Below are positions 15,982 to 23,853 of a DNA stretch of 64,000 nucleotides, in pieces. The stretch comes from Chitinophagaceae bacterium (GTDB lineage: Bacteria; Bacteroidota; Bacteroidia; Chitinophagales; Chitinophagaceae). The stretch spans positions 1,881,001 to 1,945,000 of the forward strand of contig JADJPV010000001.1 of assembly GCA_016713085.1 (NCBI GenBank). Reading direction: 5' to 3'. The notes under the pieces were generated by a model. The model saw only the letters and a list, made by a program, of their open reading frames with translations, did no database searches and was not told the DNA's origin. A program made the translations under genes and the position numbers. How positions within the stretch are numbered: position 1 is the stretch's first letter; every line of letters begins with the position of its first letter.

Positions 15982-18099
15982 ATGGAACATCAACACCAGG
16001 CACAAAAATACACATGTCCCATGCACCTGCAGATCGTGCAGGATAAGCCGGGCAATTGCCCCATTTGCGGAATGACATTAGTGTTGGCTAAAACTGAAAA
16101 TAAAACTGATGTTCATTCTGAACACAAGCACGGAAGTAATCCACCGATGGGTCATGAAGGGCATAACCATAATAGTATGATCGCTGATTTCCGAAAGCGG
16201 TTTTATGTGGTGCTTGTATTGACGGTTCCTATCATGCTTTTATCAGAAATGATACAGCATTTTATGGGTGTTGACTGGCAATTTACAGGATCAAAATATA
16301 TTTTATTTACTTTATCAACCATCGTATTTGTTTACGGTGGTTTTCCATTTTTGAAAGGGTTGGTGGATGAAGTGAAAGCAAAGAATCCGGGCATGATGTT
16401 TTTAATTGGCTTTGCTATTACAGTTGCTTTTATTTACAGCGTTGCAATCGTATTTGGATTAGAAGGAATGGATTTTTTCTGGGAACTCACAACCCTGATT
16501 CTTATCATGCTGCTGGGTCACTGGATTGAAATGAAATCAATTGCTGGCGCATCGAAAGAATTGGAATTACTGGTGCAGTTAATGCCGGATGATGCACATA
16601 TGGTAATGCCGGATATGGTTCATGATGTAAAGACCGATACTCTGAAAGAGAATGATATCATTCTTATAAAGCCGGGAGAGAAGGTTGCAGCCGATGGAAT
16701 TATACTGGAAGGTGAAAGTTATTTGAATGAATCAATGCTTACCGGAGAATCAAAACCGGTGCAAAAAGGAAAAGGCGATAAGGTAATAGCCGGTGCAATC
16801 AATGGGAACGGTTCGATTAAAGTTACTGTATCGCATACAGCAAAAGATTCGTACCTGGCTCAGGTGATAAAACTGGTGGATGATGCACAGAAATCCAAAT
16901 CAAAAACACAACTGCTGGCTGACAGGGCAGCAAAATGGTTAACGATTATTGCATTGGTTGCAGGGACATCAACTTTTTTAGTTTGGTACTTAACCGGGCA
17001 ATCTTTAGCTTTTGCTATGGAAAGAATGGTAACAGTCATCGTCATTTGCTGTCCTCATGCTTTAGGATTGGCCGTTCCCTTAGTTGTAGCAAAATCAACT
17101 GCTTTATCTGCTAAGAATGGGTTACTGATTAAGAACAGAACTGCTTTTGAAAATGCAAGAAAAATTACCACTATTGTATTTGATAAAACGGGCACACTTA
17201 CTGTGGGCAAATTTGAAGTATCAAAAATTGTATCAGTAAAAAGTGGGATTGCCGAAAATGAAATCCTTCGTCTTGCGTCTGCACTGGAACAGCAATCAGA
17301 ACATCCTATTGCAACAGGTATTCTGCAAAAAGTAAAAGAACTTTCAATCGCTATTCCGGCAACTGAAAATTTTAATGCCATCACCGGTAAAGGAGTAGAA
17401 GCTACTGTTGAAGGCAAAAAGGTATTGGTAGTTAGCCCGGGTTATTTAAAAGAAAATAATATGCCTCTTCCTGATGGCTTTTCTGCCAATGATACGGAAA
17501 CGGTTGTGTTTGTAATCATCAATCAAGAGTTGGCAGGATATATTGCACTGTCGGATGAAATAAGACCTGAATCAGCAGAAGCAATCAAAACACTAAAGGA
17601 AAATAATATCAAATCAATATTACTTACAGGCGACAACAATAAAGTTGCAAAAAGTGTAAGTGAAACTTTAGTGATGGATAGTTATATTGCTGAAGTATTA
17701 CCTCATCAAAAATCAGAGAAGATAAAAGAACTTCAAAGCAAAGGCGAGTTTGTAGCTATGACAGGTGATGGTGTAAATGATGCACCTGCTTTAGCCGTTG
17801 CTGATGTTGGCATTGCTGTTGGAAGTGGAAGTGATATTGCTGCAGAAACAGCAGGTATCGTTTTGGTCAACAGCAATCCGAAAGATATAGTGAGTTTGGT
17901 TTTATTTGGAAAAGCCACGTACCGGAAGATGATTCAAAATTTGATCTGGGCAACAGGATATAATGTTATTGCCCTGCCGTTAGCGGCAGGTGTTTTATAC
18001 AAACAGGGTGTTTTGTTAAGTCCGGCTGCCGGTGCTGTATTAATGACATTGAGTACGGTGATTGTTGCCATCAATGCAAGCCTGTTAAAAGTAAAATAA
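15982..18099 (+). CDS. copB: P1B-type copper-transporting ATPase, CPH (CopB-like) subclass, with N-terminal metal-binding domain
   Basis: A 705-residue heavy-metal ATPase. It opens with one HMBD (YTCPMHLQ..CPICGM, about residues 10-35) and a His-rich stretch (HSEHKHG..MGHEGHNHN), then eight expected membrane helices. The transport motif in TM6 is CPH (VICCPHALGLAVPLVVA, about residue 357), the hallmark of the P1B-3/CopB group, not the CPC of CopA. Other landmarks are LTGES, the phosphorylation site DKTGTLT (about residue 400), SEHPIA in the nucleotide domain and TGDGVNDAPAL. It exports copper (perhaps silver) from the cytosol to the periplasm, where the Cus-like pump takes over. The gene begins 3 bases after the DUF2911 gene. 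Confidence 0.93.
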   Translation: MEHQHQAQKYTCPMHLQIVQDKPGNCPICGMTLVLAKTENKTDVHSEHKHGSNPPMGHEGHNHNSMIADFRKRFYVVLVLTVPIMLLSEMIQHFMGVDWQFTGSKYILFTLSTIVFVYGGFPFLKGLVDEVKAKNPGMMFLIGFAITVAFIYSVAIVFGLEGMDFFWELTTLILIMLLGHWIEMKSIAGASKELELLVQLMPDDAHMVMPDMVHDVKTDTLKENDIILIKPGEKVAADGIILEGESYLNESMLTGESKPVQKGKGDKVIAGAINGNGSIKVTVSHTAKDSYLAQVIKLVDDAQKSKSKTQLLADRAAKWLTIIALVAGTSTFLVWYLTGQSLAFAMERMVTVIVICCPHALGLAVPLVVAKSTALSAKNGLLIKNRTAFENARKITTIVFDKTGTLTVGKFEVSKIVSVKSGIAENEILRLASALEQQSEHPIATGILQKVKELSIAIPATENFNAITGKGVEATVEGKKVLVVSPGYLKENNMPLPDGFSANDTETVVFVIINQELAGYIALSDEIRPESAEAIKTLKENNIKSILLTGDNNKVAKSVSETLVMDSYIAEVLPHQKSEKIKELQSKGEFVAMTGDGVNDAPALAVADVGIAVGSGSDIAAETAGIVLVNSNPKDIVSLVLFGKATYRKMIQNLIWATGYNVIALPLAAGVLYKQGVLLSPAAGAVLMTLSTVIVAINASLLKVK

Positions 18100-18127
18100 A
18101 CCAAACCAAATAATCAATTAACTGTTT

Positions 18128-18901
18128 ATGGCAAAAAGTAAACACTACTACATCCGTAAAACACACCGATGGCTCGGTGTTATACTTGGAATTCAATTTA
18201 TGTTTTGGACGATCGGTGGTCTGTATTTCAGCTGGAGTAATATGGACGAGGTTCATGGAGATTTTGAGAAAAGGAATACTCCATTATTATCTTCAGGTAT
18301 TTCATTGGTTTCTCCTTCAGCGGTATTAGATACGATTAAGAAGGTTCACCGCATTGATTCCGTTGTTTCTATTCAGTTGATTGAACTGATGGGAAAACCA
18401 TTTTACCAGATCAGGTGCATCAGCGCTATTCATAACGAAGCAAATCATGAGCATGATATGCATACAATGAATCATTTGGCTAATGCTGAAACAGGTGAGC
18501 TTCGTGAAGCATTAAGCAGAGAGGAAGCTATTGAACTTGCTAAATCCCGATTCAATGATAAACCTGAGCTGAAATCAGTAGAATATTTAACCAGTGCAGA
18601 TGGACATCATGAATACAGGGAAAACCCTCTGCCGGCTTATGCTGTAACTTTTGAACATCCTTCCCGAACAACTGTATATGTAGCAAGTGAATTAGGTACG
18701 GTTGAAAAATTCAGGAATAATAAATGGAGAATATTTGATTTTCTCTGGATGATGCACACAATGGATTATAAAGGGAGGGATAATTTTGGCAATATTCTTC
18801 TTCGTTTCTTTTCCATTTTTGGTTTGGTGACTGTATTCAGTGGGTTTTTATTGTTTTTTGTGAGTGCCAAATGGAGCAGAAAGAAAAATGCTTTTTTATA
18901 A
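18128..18901 (+). CDS. PepSY-domain membrane protein
   Basis: A 257-residue protein with an N-terminal membrane helix (WLGVILGIQFMFWTIGGLYFSW) after YYIRKTHRW, a periplasmic PepSY region (ANAETGELREALSREEAIELAKSRF and LPAYAVTFEHPSRTTVYVASELGTV), and C-terminal FDFLWMMHTMDYKGRDNFGNILLRFFSIFGLVTVFSGFLLFFV. This is the PepSY-associated TM arrangement often found with iron reductases and metal clusters. His/Met pairs (EANHEHDMHTMNH) sit in the periplasmic loop and could bind metal. It is the last gene of the cassette, 28 bases after the ATPase gene. Its precise function is unknown. Confidence 0.85.
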   Translation: MAKSKHYYIRKTHRWLGVILGIQFMFWTIGGLYFSWSNMDEVHGDFEKRNTPLLSSGISLVSPSAVLDTIKKVHRIDSVVSIQLIELMGKPFYQIRCISAIHNEANHEHDMHTMNHLANAETGELREALSREEAIELAKSRFNDKPELKSVEYLTSADGHHEYRENPLPAYAVTFEHPSRTTVYVASELGTVEKFRNNKWRIFDFLWMMHTMDYKGRDNFGNILLRFFSIFGLVTVFSGFLLFFVSAKWSRKKNAFL

Positions 18902-19074
18902 TAATATAGAAGATATGTGATTAACAATGGTTCTGTTTTCTCCTCAGGAAAACCGAAAACCAAAGTTCTGAGTGAGCATTATTGTTTTACTGCTTCAGCT
19001 GCTTGTTATTTTCGGATTCACCCAATTCTTTTCGTCACTCCGGGGCCAGCTTCTCAAATCTCTAACCCGGCATG

Positions 19075-19212
19075 TCATAAATGCTGACTCCTGATCAACG
19101 ATTTGTACTGTCGTTTGATTTGAAAACTCAATCTGAGCATAAGGGGCGCATCTTCATCACTGTTGATTTTTGATTTGTAGAGCCAGAAAAGCACGTTGAT
19201 TGTGTTTACCAT
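19075..19212 (-). pseudogene. Relic of a tyrosine recombinase (N-terminal arm-binding domain only)
   Basis: On the minus strand 19212-19075 encodes 45 residues beginning MVNTINVLFWLYKSKIN and continuing DEDAPLMLRLSFQIKRQYKS. This matches the start of Bacteroidota mobile-element integrases (arm DNA-binding domain, pattern VLFWLxKSKINKKGxAPIYxRI). A stop follows, and further leftward the sequence shows only fragments in changing frames (such as RFEKLAPE and KELGESENNKQLKQ), with no catalytic domain. The relic lies 141 bases from the 3' end of tRNA-Asn, the usual place for such an integrase. The rest of the 18902-19353 gap holds no other recognisable gene. Confidence 0.6.
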
Positions 19213-19304
19213 TTCGTTTTATTTTGAAGTGTTGAAATGGGCGGGAAAATGGAAGGAGGTATGCAGTGGGTAGTTTTGCTACCTTTTCTGGCGGTTTCTG
19301 AATG

Positions 19305-19340
19305 AAAAAAGCCCCGCAAATCAACGATTTACAAGGCTTA
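19305..19340 (-). terminator. Terminator after tRNA-Asn
   Basis: Read on the minus strand, AAGCC..GTAAATC, a 3-base loop and GATTTGC..GGCTT form a bulged stem followed by a run of six T (A-run at 19303-19310 on the plus strand). It lies 14 bases past the 3' end of tRNA-Asn. Confidence 0.6.
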
Positions 19341-19353
19341 TCTCTGTTTTAAG

Positions 19354-19427
19354 CTCCCCCCGCTGGACTTGAACCAGCGACCCTCTGATTAACAGTCAGA
19401 TGCTCTAACCAACTGAGCTAGGGAGGA
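19354..19427 (-). tRNA. tRNA-Asn (GTT)
   Basis: A 74-base cloverleaf on the minus strand: acceptor stem TCCTCCC/GGGGGGA, D stem with TAGCTCAGTTGG, anticodon stem TCTGA/TCAGA around the loop CTGTTAA (anticodon GTT), and T arm GCTGG-TTCAAGT-CCAGC. The discriminator base is G and CCA is not encoded. The integrase relic lies just beyond its 3' end. Confidence 0.95.
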
Positions 19428-19484
19428 ATGGGCGGCAAAAATAGGGGATTTTCGTTTTTTCGGTCCTATTTAAATGCAATTTTT

Positions 19485-19847
19485 TTATTTAAATAAACTA
19501 AAAAATCCAGTTTCTTCTATACCTATATAAATTCCATCATCTCTTTTCTGTAACGGATATGTTTTTAAATAGTATCCTTCTCCACTTGTATTGTGACCGT
19601 TTTGTAAACTGAATTTATACCTGTGTAATGGACAAACGATATTGGCTGCTGCATCTATAAAACCATCGGATAGATGTCCTCCTGCATGCGGGCATTTATG
19701 TGTACAGGCAAATACTTCATTGCTTTTTTTGCCTATGCAGATTGTTTTGCCTTTCACTTCTATTTCGCAGAGATCGTTTTCTTTCCAACTAAAGTCAGCA
19801 ACCGTTTCAGCTATTTTATACCAGCTGTATTTTTTTTCAGCAGACAT
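19485..19847 (-). CDS. Rieske [2Fe-2S] ferredoxin-like protein
   Basis: A 120-residue protein containing the Rieske cluster motifs C-P-H (in CTHKCPHAGGHLSDG) and C-P-L-H (in IVCPLHRYKFSLQNG), giving two Cys and two His ligands for a [2Fe-2S] centre. No signal peptide or membrane helix is seen, so it is a soluble single-domain ferredoxin of the NirD/dioxygenase-ferredoxin type. Its ATG shares one base with the stop codon of hflX (TAATG), so the two are translationally coupled. The redox partner is unknown. Confidence 0.88.
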   Translation of the reverse strand: MSAEKKYSWYKIAETVADFSWKENDLCEIEVKGKTICIGKKSNEVFACTHKCPHAGGHLSDGFIDAAANIVCPLHRYKFSLQNGHNTSGEGYYLKTYPLQKRDDGIYIGIEETGFFSLFK

Positions 19848-21037
19848 TAATAGAGATACTCTGTTTTATAGGGATAGCGAATCTGGTAAATTTGTTTTAC
19901 ACTTTCTAATATTCTTGCACGCAGTTCGGGAATATTTCTTTTCTCTGTTGCAGAAATAAACACACAGTTTCCCCTTGTTTCATTTTCCCAGCGTTCTTTC
20001 ATTTCCTGTAAAATGGTTGCTTTTACATCATCTTCCAGCCATTCATCAAAATGCAGTGTTTCATACAAATCCATTTTATTGAAGATGGTGATAACAGGCT
20101 TATCATGACACTTTAAATCCTGCAGTGTTTTGTTTACTACATTGATTTGTTCTTCGTACTGCGGATGTGAAATGTCAACTACATGAAGCAAGACATCACT
20201 TTCCCTTACTTCATCTAAAGTACTTTTAAAGCTTTCAACGAGGTGATGAGGAAGTTTACGGATGAACCCAACTGTATCGCTTAACAGAAAAGGTGTGTTT
20301 TCATACACAACCTTACTGGTTGTTGTGTCAAGGGTTGCAAATAATTTGTTTTCGGCAAATACTTCACGTTTGCTGAGAATATTCATCAGTGTGCTTTTGC
20401 CAACATTTGTATAACCAACCAGTGCAACACGAATAAATTCGCCCCTGTCTTTACGTTGTGTGAACGCCTGCTTATCAATTTCGGCCAATCGCTTACGTAA
20501 AACAGAAATCTTATCTTTTACAATACGTCGATCTGTTTCAATCTCCGTTTCACCCGGTCCTCTTGTACCAACACCGCCTCCCTGCCGTTCAAGGTGTTTC
20601 CACATACCTTTCAGCCTTGGTAAGATGTATTGATATTGTGCAAGCTCAACCTGTGTTTTTGCCTGTGCTGTTTTTGCACGACGGGCGAAGATGTCGAGAA
20701 TAAGATCACTTCTGTCAATGGTATAAATGCCCAGTTCCTTTTCAATGTTCATGATTTGGGCACCAGTGAGTTCATCATCAAATATGATCAGTGAAATGTC
20801 TTTTTCCGCAACGTATTTTTTTATTTCCTGCAGCTTTCCTTTTCCAACAAAGGTTTTACTGTCGGGATGCGACAATCTTTGAATAAACCGTTTTATTGTT
20901 ACGGCACCGGCTGTTTCTGCGAGAAAGGATAATTCTTCGAGGTATTCCTGCACCTGCAATTCTGTTTGTCCTTTTTGCACCACGCCAACGATGATGGCCC
21001 TTTCTTCCTGTTGTATTACCTGTTTACGTTCAATCAC
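19847..21037 (-). CDS. hflX: GTPase HflX
   Basis: A 396-residue ribosome-associated GTPase. The N-terminal HflX domain includes GKGKLQEIKKYVAEKDISLIIFDDELTGAQ and the glycine-rich GGGVGTRGPGETEIETDRR. The G domain has G1 GYTNVGKST (residues 208-216), the switch DTTTSKV, DTVGFIRKLPH (G3) and NKMD (G4). HflX splits stalled or heat-damaged 70S ribosomes. It is the upstream partner of the Rieske gene. Length and motifs are normal. Confidence 0.96.
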   Translation of the reverse strand: MIERKQVIQQEERAIIVGVVQKGQTELQVQEYLEELSFLAETAGAVTIKRFIQRLSHPDSKTFVGKGKLQEIKKYVAEKDISLIIFDDELTGAQIMNIEKELGIYTIDRSDLILDIFARRAKTAQAKTQVELAQYQYILPRLKGMWKHLERQGGGVGTRGPGETEIETDRRIVKDKISVLRKRLAEIDKQAFTQRKDRGEFIRVALVGYTNVGKSTLMNILSKREVFAENKLFATLDTTTSKVVYENTPFLLSDTVGFIRKLPHHLVESFKSTLDEVRESDVLLHVVDISHPQYEEQINVVNKTLQDLKCHDKPVITIFNKMDLYETLHFDEWLEDDVKATILQEMKERWENETRGNCVFISATEKRNIPELRARILESVKQIYQIRYPYKTEYLY

Positions 21038-21095
21038 TGTATAAAAAATTCAACTGCAAATGTAGAATAAGTTCGCTGGCTATATAAAAAAGAAA

Positions 21096-21121
21096 AGCGG
21101 ATGGTTCAATAACCATCCGCT
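21096..21121. terminator. Rho-independent terminator
   Basis: AGCGGATGGTT (21096-21106), loop CAAT and AACCATCCGCT (21111-21121) form a perfect 11-bp stem. Minus-strand T-runs follow, so it mainly serves the outer-membrane protein gene ending at 21143. Confidence 0.85.
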
Positions 21122-21142
21122 GCAAATTTTTTCTATTGAATA

Positions 21143-21886
21143 TTATAACCCGGTTAAGGTCAGTCCAAAAGTAAACGGTCTTATCTGGTTGGGTCCACGA
21201 CCTTCCTTAATAAAATCGTTAAGCTGGTATTGACCAAAGATGGCAAAGTTTCCAAAACCAATTCTGGCCGTTCCTGCAAGCCGGAGGTTATTAAAATGTA
21301 CACGGGATTTTTCTTTCAGAACGTAAGCACCATTGCCATTACCATCGGAAGTGAACTTTGTTTTGTCAGTTGCACTGATGATTGTACCAACCTTTACTCC
21401 CAGTGCAAATTTTAAGCTCTTGTTTGGATGCTCGGGATCAACCATGAAACGCAATTCTACCGGAGCTTCGAGGTAGGTGGTAGCAAGTTTCATCGATTTG
21501 TATTTATTAGCTGTATCCTTTCCGGTTTCTTTCGCAAAAGAGAATGCAGAACCGTTAATGATGTTCAGGTTTCTGTCTGCTCCCTTATCAAAGAACATAT
21601 TATCTGCACCAACACCTGCACCCAGACCAACACTGAATCGTGGATCTACTTTAAACGGAAAGTCAAATGAGAAATAGACATTCACCGATCTGGCAAAGCC
21701 TTTGGTGGCAATCGTATCAGGTTTGTTTAACCATTGCAGATACCCAACCTGAAGCATTAAATGATCTTTTGGTCTGCCGGCTAAATTTACTTTTGACCAG
21801 TCTTTCTTTTTCTTCTTTTCAGTTTCCTGCGCAAATAAGGAGATGCCTGTTGTTGCGAGAAATAAAAACAGTATTGCTTTTTTCAT
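21143..21886 (-). CDS. Outer-membrane beta-barrel protein of unknown function
   Basis: A 247-residue exported protein (signal peptide ending SLFAQ), then a Lys-rich linker and alternating strands such as LMLQVGYLQWL, VNVYFSFDFPF, RFSVGLGAGVGADNMFF and a C-terminal FTFGLTLTGL. These fit a small outer-membrane barrel related to porin-like or OmpA-type barrels of Bacteroidota. No peptidoglycan-binding domain is present. It is a single-gene unit with its own terminator. Substrate or role cannot be said. Confidence 0.7.
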   Translation of the reverse strand: MKKAILFLFLATTGISLFAQETEKKKKKDWSKVNLAGRPKDHLMLQVGYLQWLNKPDTIATKGFARSVNVYFSFDFPFKVDPRFSVGLGAGVGADNMFFDKGADRNLNIINGSAFSFAKETGKDTANKYKSMKLATTYLEAPVELRFMVDPEHPNKSLKFALGVKVGTIISATDKTKFTSDGNGNGAYVLKEKSRVHFNNLRLAGTARIGFGNFAIFGQYQLNDFIKEGRGPNQIRPFTFGLTLTGL

Positions 21887-22041
21887 GTGTGCATTTTAAT
21901 TGTGGTTCAGCCACATAGTATATTCATAAATGTGTTCTTTACCAGTTAGTTCAGCTTTGCTACTTATTTATGAATATTTCATAATAATTATGGGACAAAT
22001 GTATTTGCTTATCGGTTAAGCAAAGGTTAAAGCCTTTTAGA

Positions 22042-22067
22042 AAATACCCCGACGCTAAAGGACGGGG
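22042..22067 (-). terminator. Short terminator after the CAT-anticodon tRNA
   Basis: On the minus strand a CCCCG/CGGGG stem (22063-22067 with 22047-22051) is followed by TATTTT. It lies 9 bases past the tRNA 3' end. The stem is short, so this is a moderate call. Confidence 0.5.
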
Positions 22068-22075
22068 CTGATTTG

Positions 22076-22149
22076 TGGATCCTGTAGGATTTGAACCTAC
22101 GACCCTCTGATTATGAGTCAGATGCTCTAACCATCTGAGCTAAGGATCC
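22076..22149 (-). tRNA. tRNA with CAT anticodon (elongator Met, or Ile2)
   Basis: A 74-base cloverleaf on the minus strand: acceptor GGATCCT/AGGATCC, discriminator A, D arm TTAGCTCAGATGG, anticodon stem TCTGA/TCAGA around CTCATAA (anticodon CAT), T arm GTAGG-TTCAAAT-CCTAC. The 1-72 pair is a normal G-C, so it is not initiator fMet. From sequence alone I cannot separate elongator Met from the TilS-modified Ile(CAU) tRNA. Confidence 0.9.
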
Positions 22150-22308
22150 AAAGCCTTTTGGGCGGGGGCAAAGATAGAAAAATACGTGTTTCCGTTTCAT
22201 TTAATTTCAAGTGTTTATTTTCTGCTGCTTTTTGAAGCTGTTTATTGCTTTGATTAAATATTCAGTTCAGGGCATACAAGTTTTCATTCCACGTTGTTTC
22301 TTTGCAGC

Positions 22309-22920
22309 ATGAAAAATATTCGGAATGTCATTTTTGATCTTGGAGGAGTGCTGTTCAATATTAATTTCAGCCTGACTGAAAAAGCATTTACTGAACTCGG
22401 TGTAAAGGACTTTTCTTCTTTCTTTACTCAATTTCACAGCAATGATTTGTTTGTAAAACTGGAAACAGGAGTAGATGAGGATCTTTTTTACGAAGATTTC
22501 AGAACAGCTACGGGTTTGCAGCTTAGTAACGACCAGATCAGAGATGCATGGAACGCTTTACTCCTCGATTTCAGAATGGAAAGTATTGCCGCATTGCCCG
22601 AACTGAAAAGCAGGTATAATCTTTACCTGCTCAGTAATACCAATGAAATTCATATGCAGGAATTTCACCGGATATACAGAACTCTGTTTGCAGAATCATC
22701 TTTCGACGATTTATTTCATGCAGCTTATTATTCCCATCGCATTGGTCATAGAAAACCCAATGCAGGTGCTTTTGAATTTGTGTTGAAAAAACATGCACTT
22801 ATTGCAGAAGAAACCCTGTTTATTGATGACAGTATCAATAATATTGAAGCCGCTCAAAAACTGGGCATTCAAACTGTTCATTTACTGCCGGGCATGAAAA
22901 TAGAAGAACTTGGGTTATAG
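22309..22920 (+). CDS. HAD-superfamily hydrolase (YihX-like)
   Basis: A 203-residue protein when started at 22309 (the start at 22294 adds five residues before the conserved strand). Motif I is FDLGGVLF (nucleophile Asp 10), motif II LLSNTNE, then GHRKPNAGAFEFVL (motif III Lys) and LFIDDSINNIEAA (motif IV). The second acid of motif I is Gly, as in YihX-type sugar-phosphate phosphatases. It probably dephosphorylates a small phosphorylated metabolite. It is a stand-alone gene convergent with the DUF4834 gene. Confidence 0.88.
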   Translation: MKNIRNVIFDLGGVLFNINFSLTEKAFTELGVKDFSSFFTQFHSNDLFVKLETGVDEDLFYEDFRTATGLQLSNDQIRDAWNALLLDFRMESIAALPELKSRYNLYLLSNTNEIHMQEFHRIYRTLFAESSFDDLFHAAYYSHRIGHRKPNAGAFEFVLKKHALIAEETLFIDDSINNIEAAQKLGIQTVHLLPGMKIEELGL

Positions 22921-22926
22921 ACCCAA

Positions 22927-23166
22927 TTATTTTACTTCTTCAAACTCAATATAATCGCCCCCTTTTGGCTGTGGAGTGTTTTGTTTAGCAGGCTCAGGAC
23001 GTTGCTGTTGCTGAGGGCCAAAACCCTGTTGCTGCTGCATTTGTGTTTGAAACTCGTTCATCTTGCTTTTCATTTCACGGGCAGCCCTGCTTACGGGTAT
23101 CAGGAAACGAAAAATAAACTGATAAAGAAAATAAAGAAGCAGTGCAATTACTAATACACGTATCAT
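22927..23166 (-). CDS. DUF4834 small membrane protein
   Basis: A protein of about 79 residues if started at the Met before IRVLVIALLLYFLYQFIFRFLI (23166); an upstream Met at 23184 would add six. One N-terminal membrane helix is followed by a basic segment, a Gln-rich stretch (QQQQGFGPQQQQ) and the conserved end GGDYIEFEEVK. This layout is that of DUF4834, a Bacteroidota family with no known function that is commonly found near rimP-nusA-infB, as here (divergent, 170 bases away). Confidence 0.8.
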   Translation of the reverse strand: MIRVLVIALLLYFLYQFIFRFLIPVSRAAREMKSKMNEFQTQMQQQQGFGPQQQQRPEPAKQNTPQPKGGDYIEFEEVK

Positions 23167-23247
23167 GCAGTAAAGATAAATCAAACCTGAAGCATTATTT
23201 GTGAAGAATCCTCTAAAGCTTTACAGGCGGTACAACAGGTAAAAAAA

Positions 23248-23279
23248 TTTTTCCATTACCCTGTATTGTCTTAAGTTTG
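23248..23279 (+). promoter_or_regulatory. Candidate promoter of rimP-nusA-infB
   Basis: A -7 box TAAGTTTG at 23272-23279 matches the Bacteroidota consensus TAnnTTTG. A TTTT at 23248-23251 stands 20 bases upstream in the place of the -33 TTTG. The rimP start is 59 bases beyond the box. Confidence 0.45.
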
Positions 23280-23337
23280 CACCGGATAAAGAAACAGTGG
23301 AAGGGAACGATAACGTTCCCTTCTTTATTTCACCTAC

Positions 23338-23808
23338 ATGAACATAGAACAAAAAACAGCAAGGATTAAGCAATTCGCTGAAGAAATCATCACCAAAGAC
23401 CCGGATAGCTTCCTGGTAGACGTAAAACTGAAACCCGGAAATATTATCCAGGTGTTTGCAGATGCAGATGCAGGATTATCACTCGGCAGGTGTATTGCCT
23501 ACAATAAGGCTTTGTACAAGCAAATTGAAGAAGCTGCCATGTTTAATGAAGGCGATTTTGAGTTAGAAGTTTCCTCTCCCGGGTTGGAAGAACCGCTGAA
23601 ACTGAACAGGCAATACCTGAAAAATATCGGCCGGTTGGTTGAAGTGGTGCTGAAAGATGGCCGGAAAGTAGAAGGAAAACTGCTGTCAGCAGGAACGGAT
23701 GTGGTGGTAGAAGAAACAAAGGGCAAAGGCAAAAAACAGGAGGTGTTGCAACACAGCCTTTTGTTTGACGACATAAAATCAACAAAAATTCAAATTGTAT
23801 TTAATTAA
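23338..23808 (+). CDS. rimP: Ribosome maturation factor RimP
   Basis: A 156-residue protein with the N-terminal DUF150 domain (block SLGRCIAYNKALYKQIEEAAMF..DFELEVSSPGLEEPL) and the C-terminal SH3-like domain (GRLVEVVLKDGRKVEGKL). RimP helps late 30S assembly. It heads the conserved order rimP-nusA-infB, 45 bases before nusA. Nothing is unusual in it. Confidence 0.96.
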   Translation: MNIEQKTARIKQFAEEIITKDPDSFLVDVKLKPGNIIQVFADADAGLSLGRCIAYNKALYKQIEEAAMFNEGDFELEVSSPGLEEPLKLNRQYLKNIGRLVEVVLKDGRKVEGKLLSAGTDVVVEETKGKGKKQEVLQHSLLFDDIKSTKIQIVFN

Positions 23809-23853
23809 GTACGGCTGCAAAAACTAAACAGCCGGGAGTTAAAAAAACGTGTT

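Noticed and set aside
19354..19384. Second copy of the tRNA-Asn 3' end as an attachment site within the cassette
   Set aside because: I looked for the GGACTTGAACCAGCG-type segment to the left and did not find one by eye; the far boundary may be outside the window or lost.
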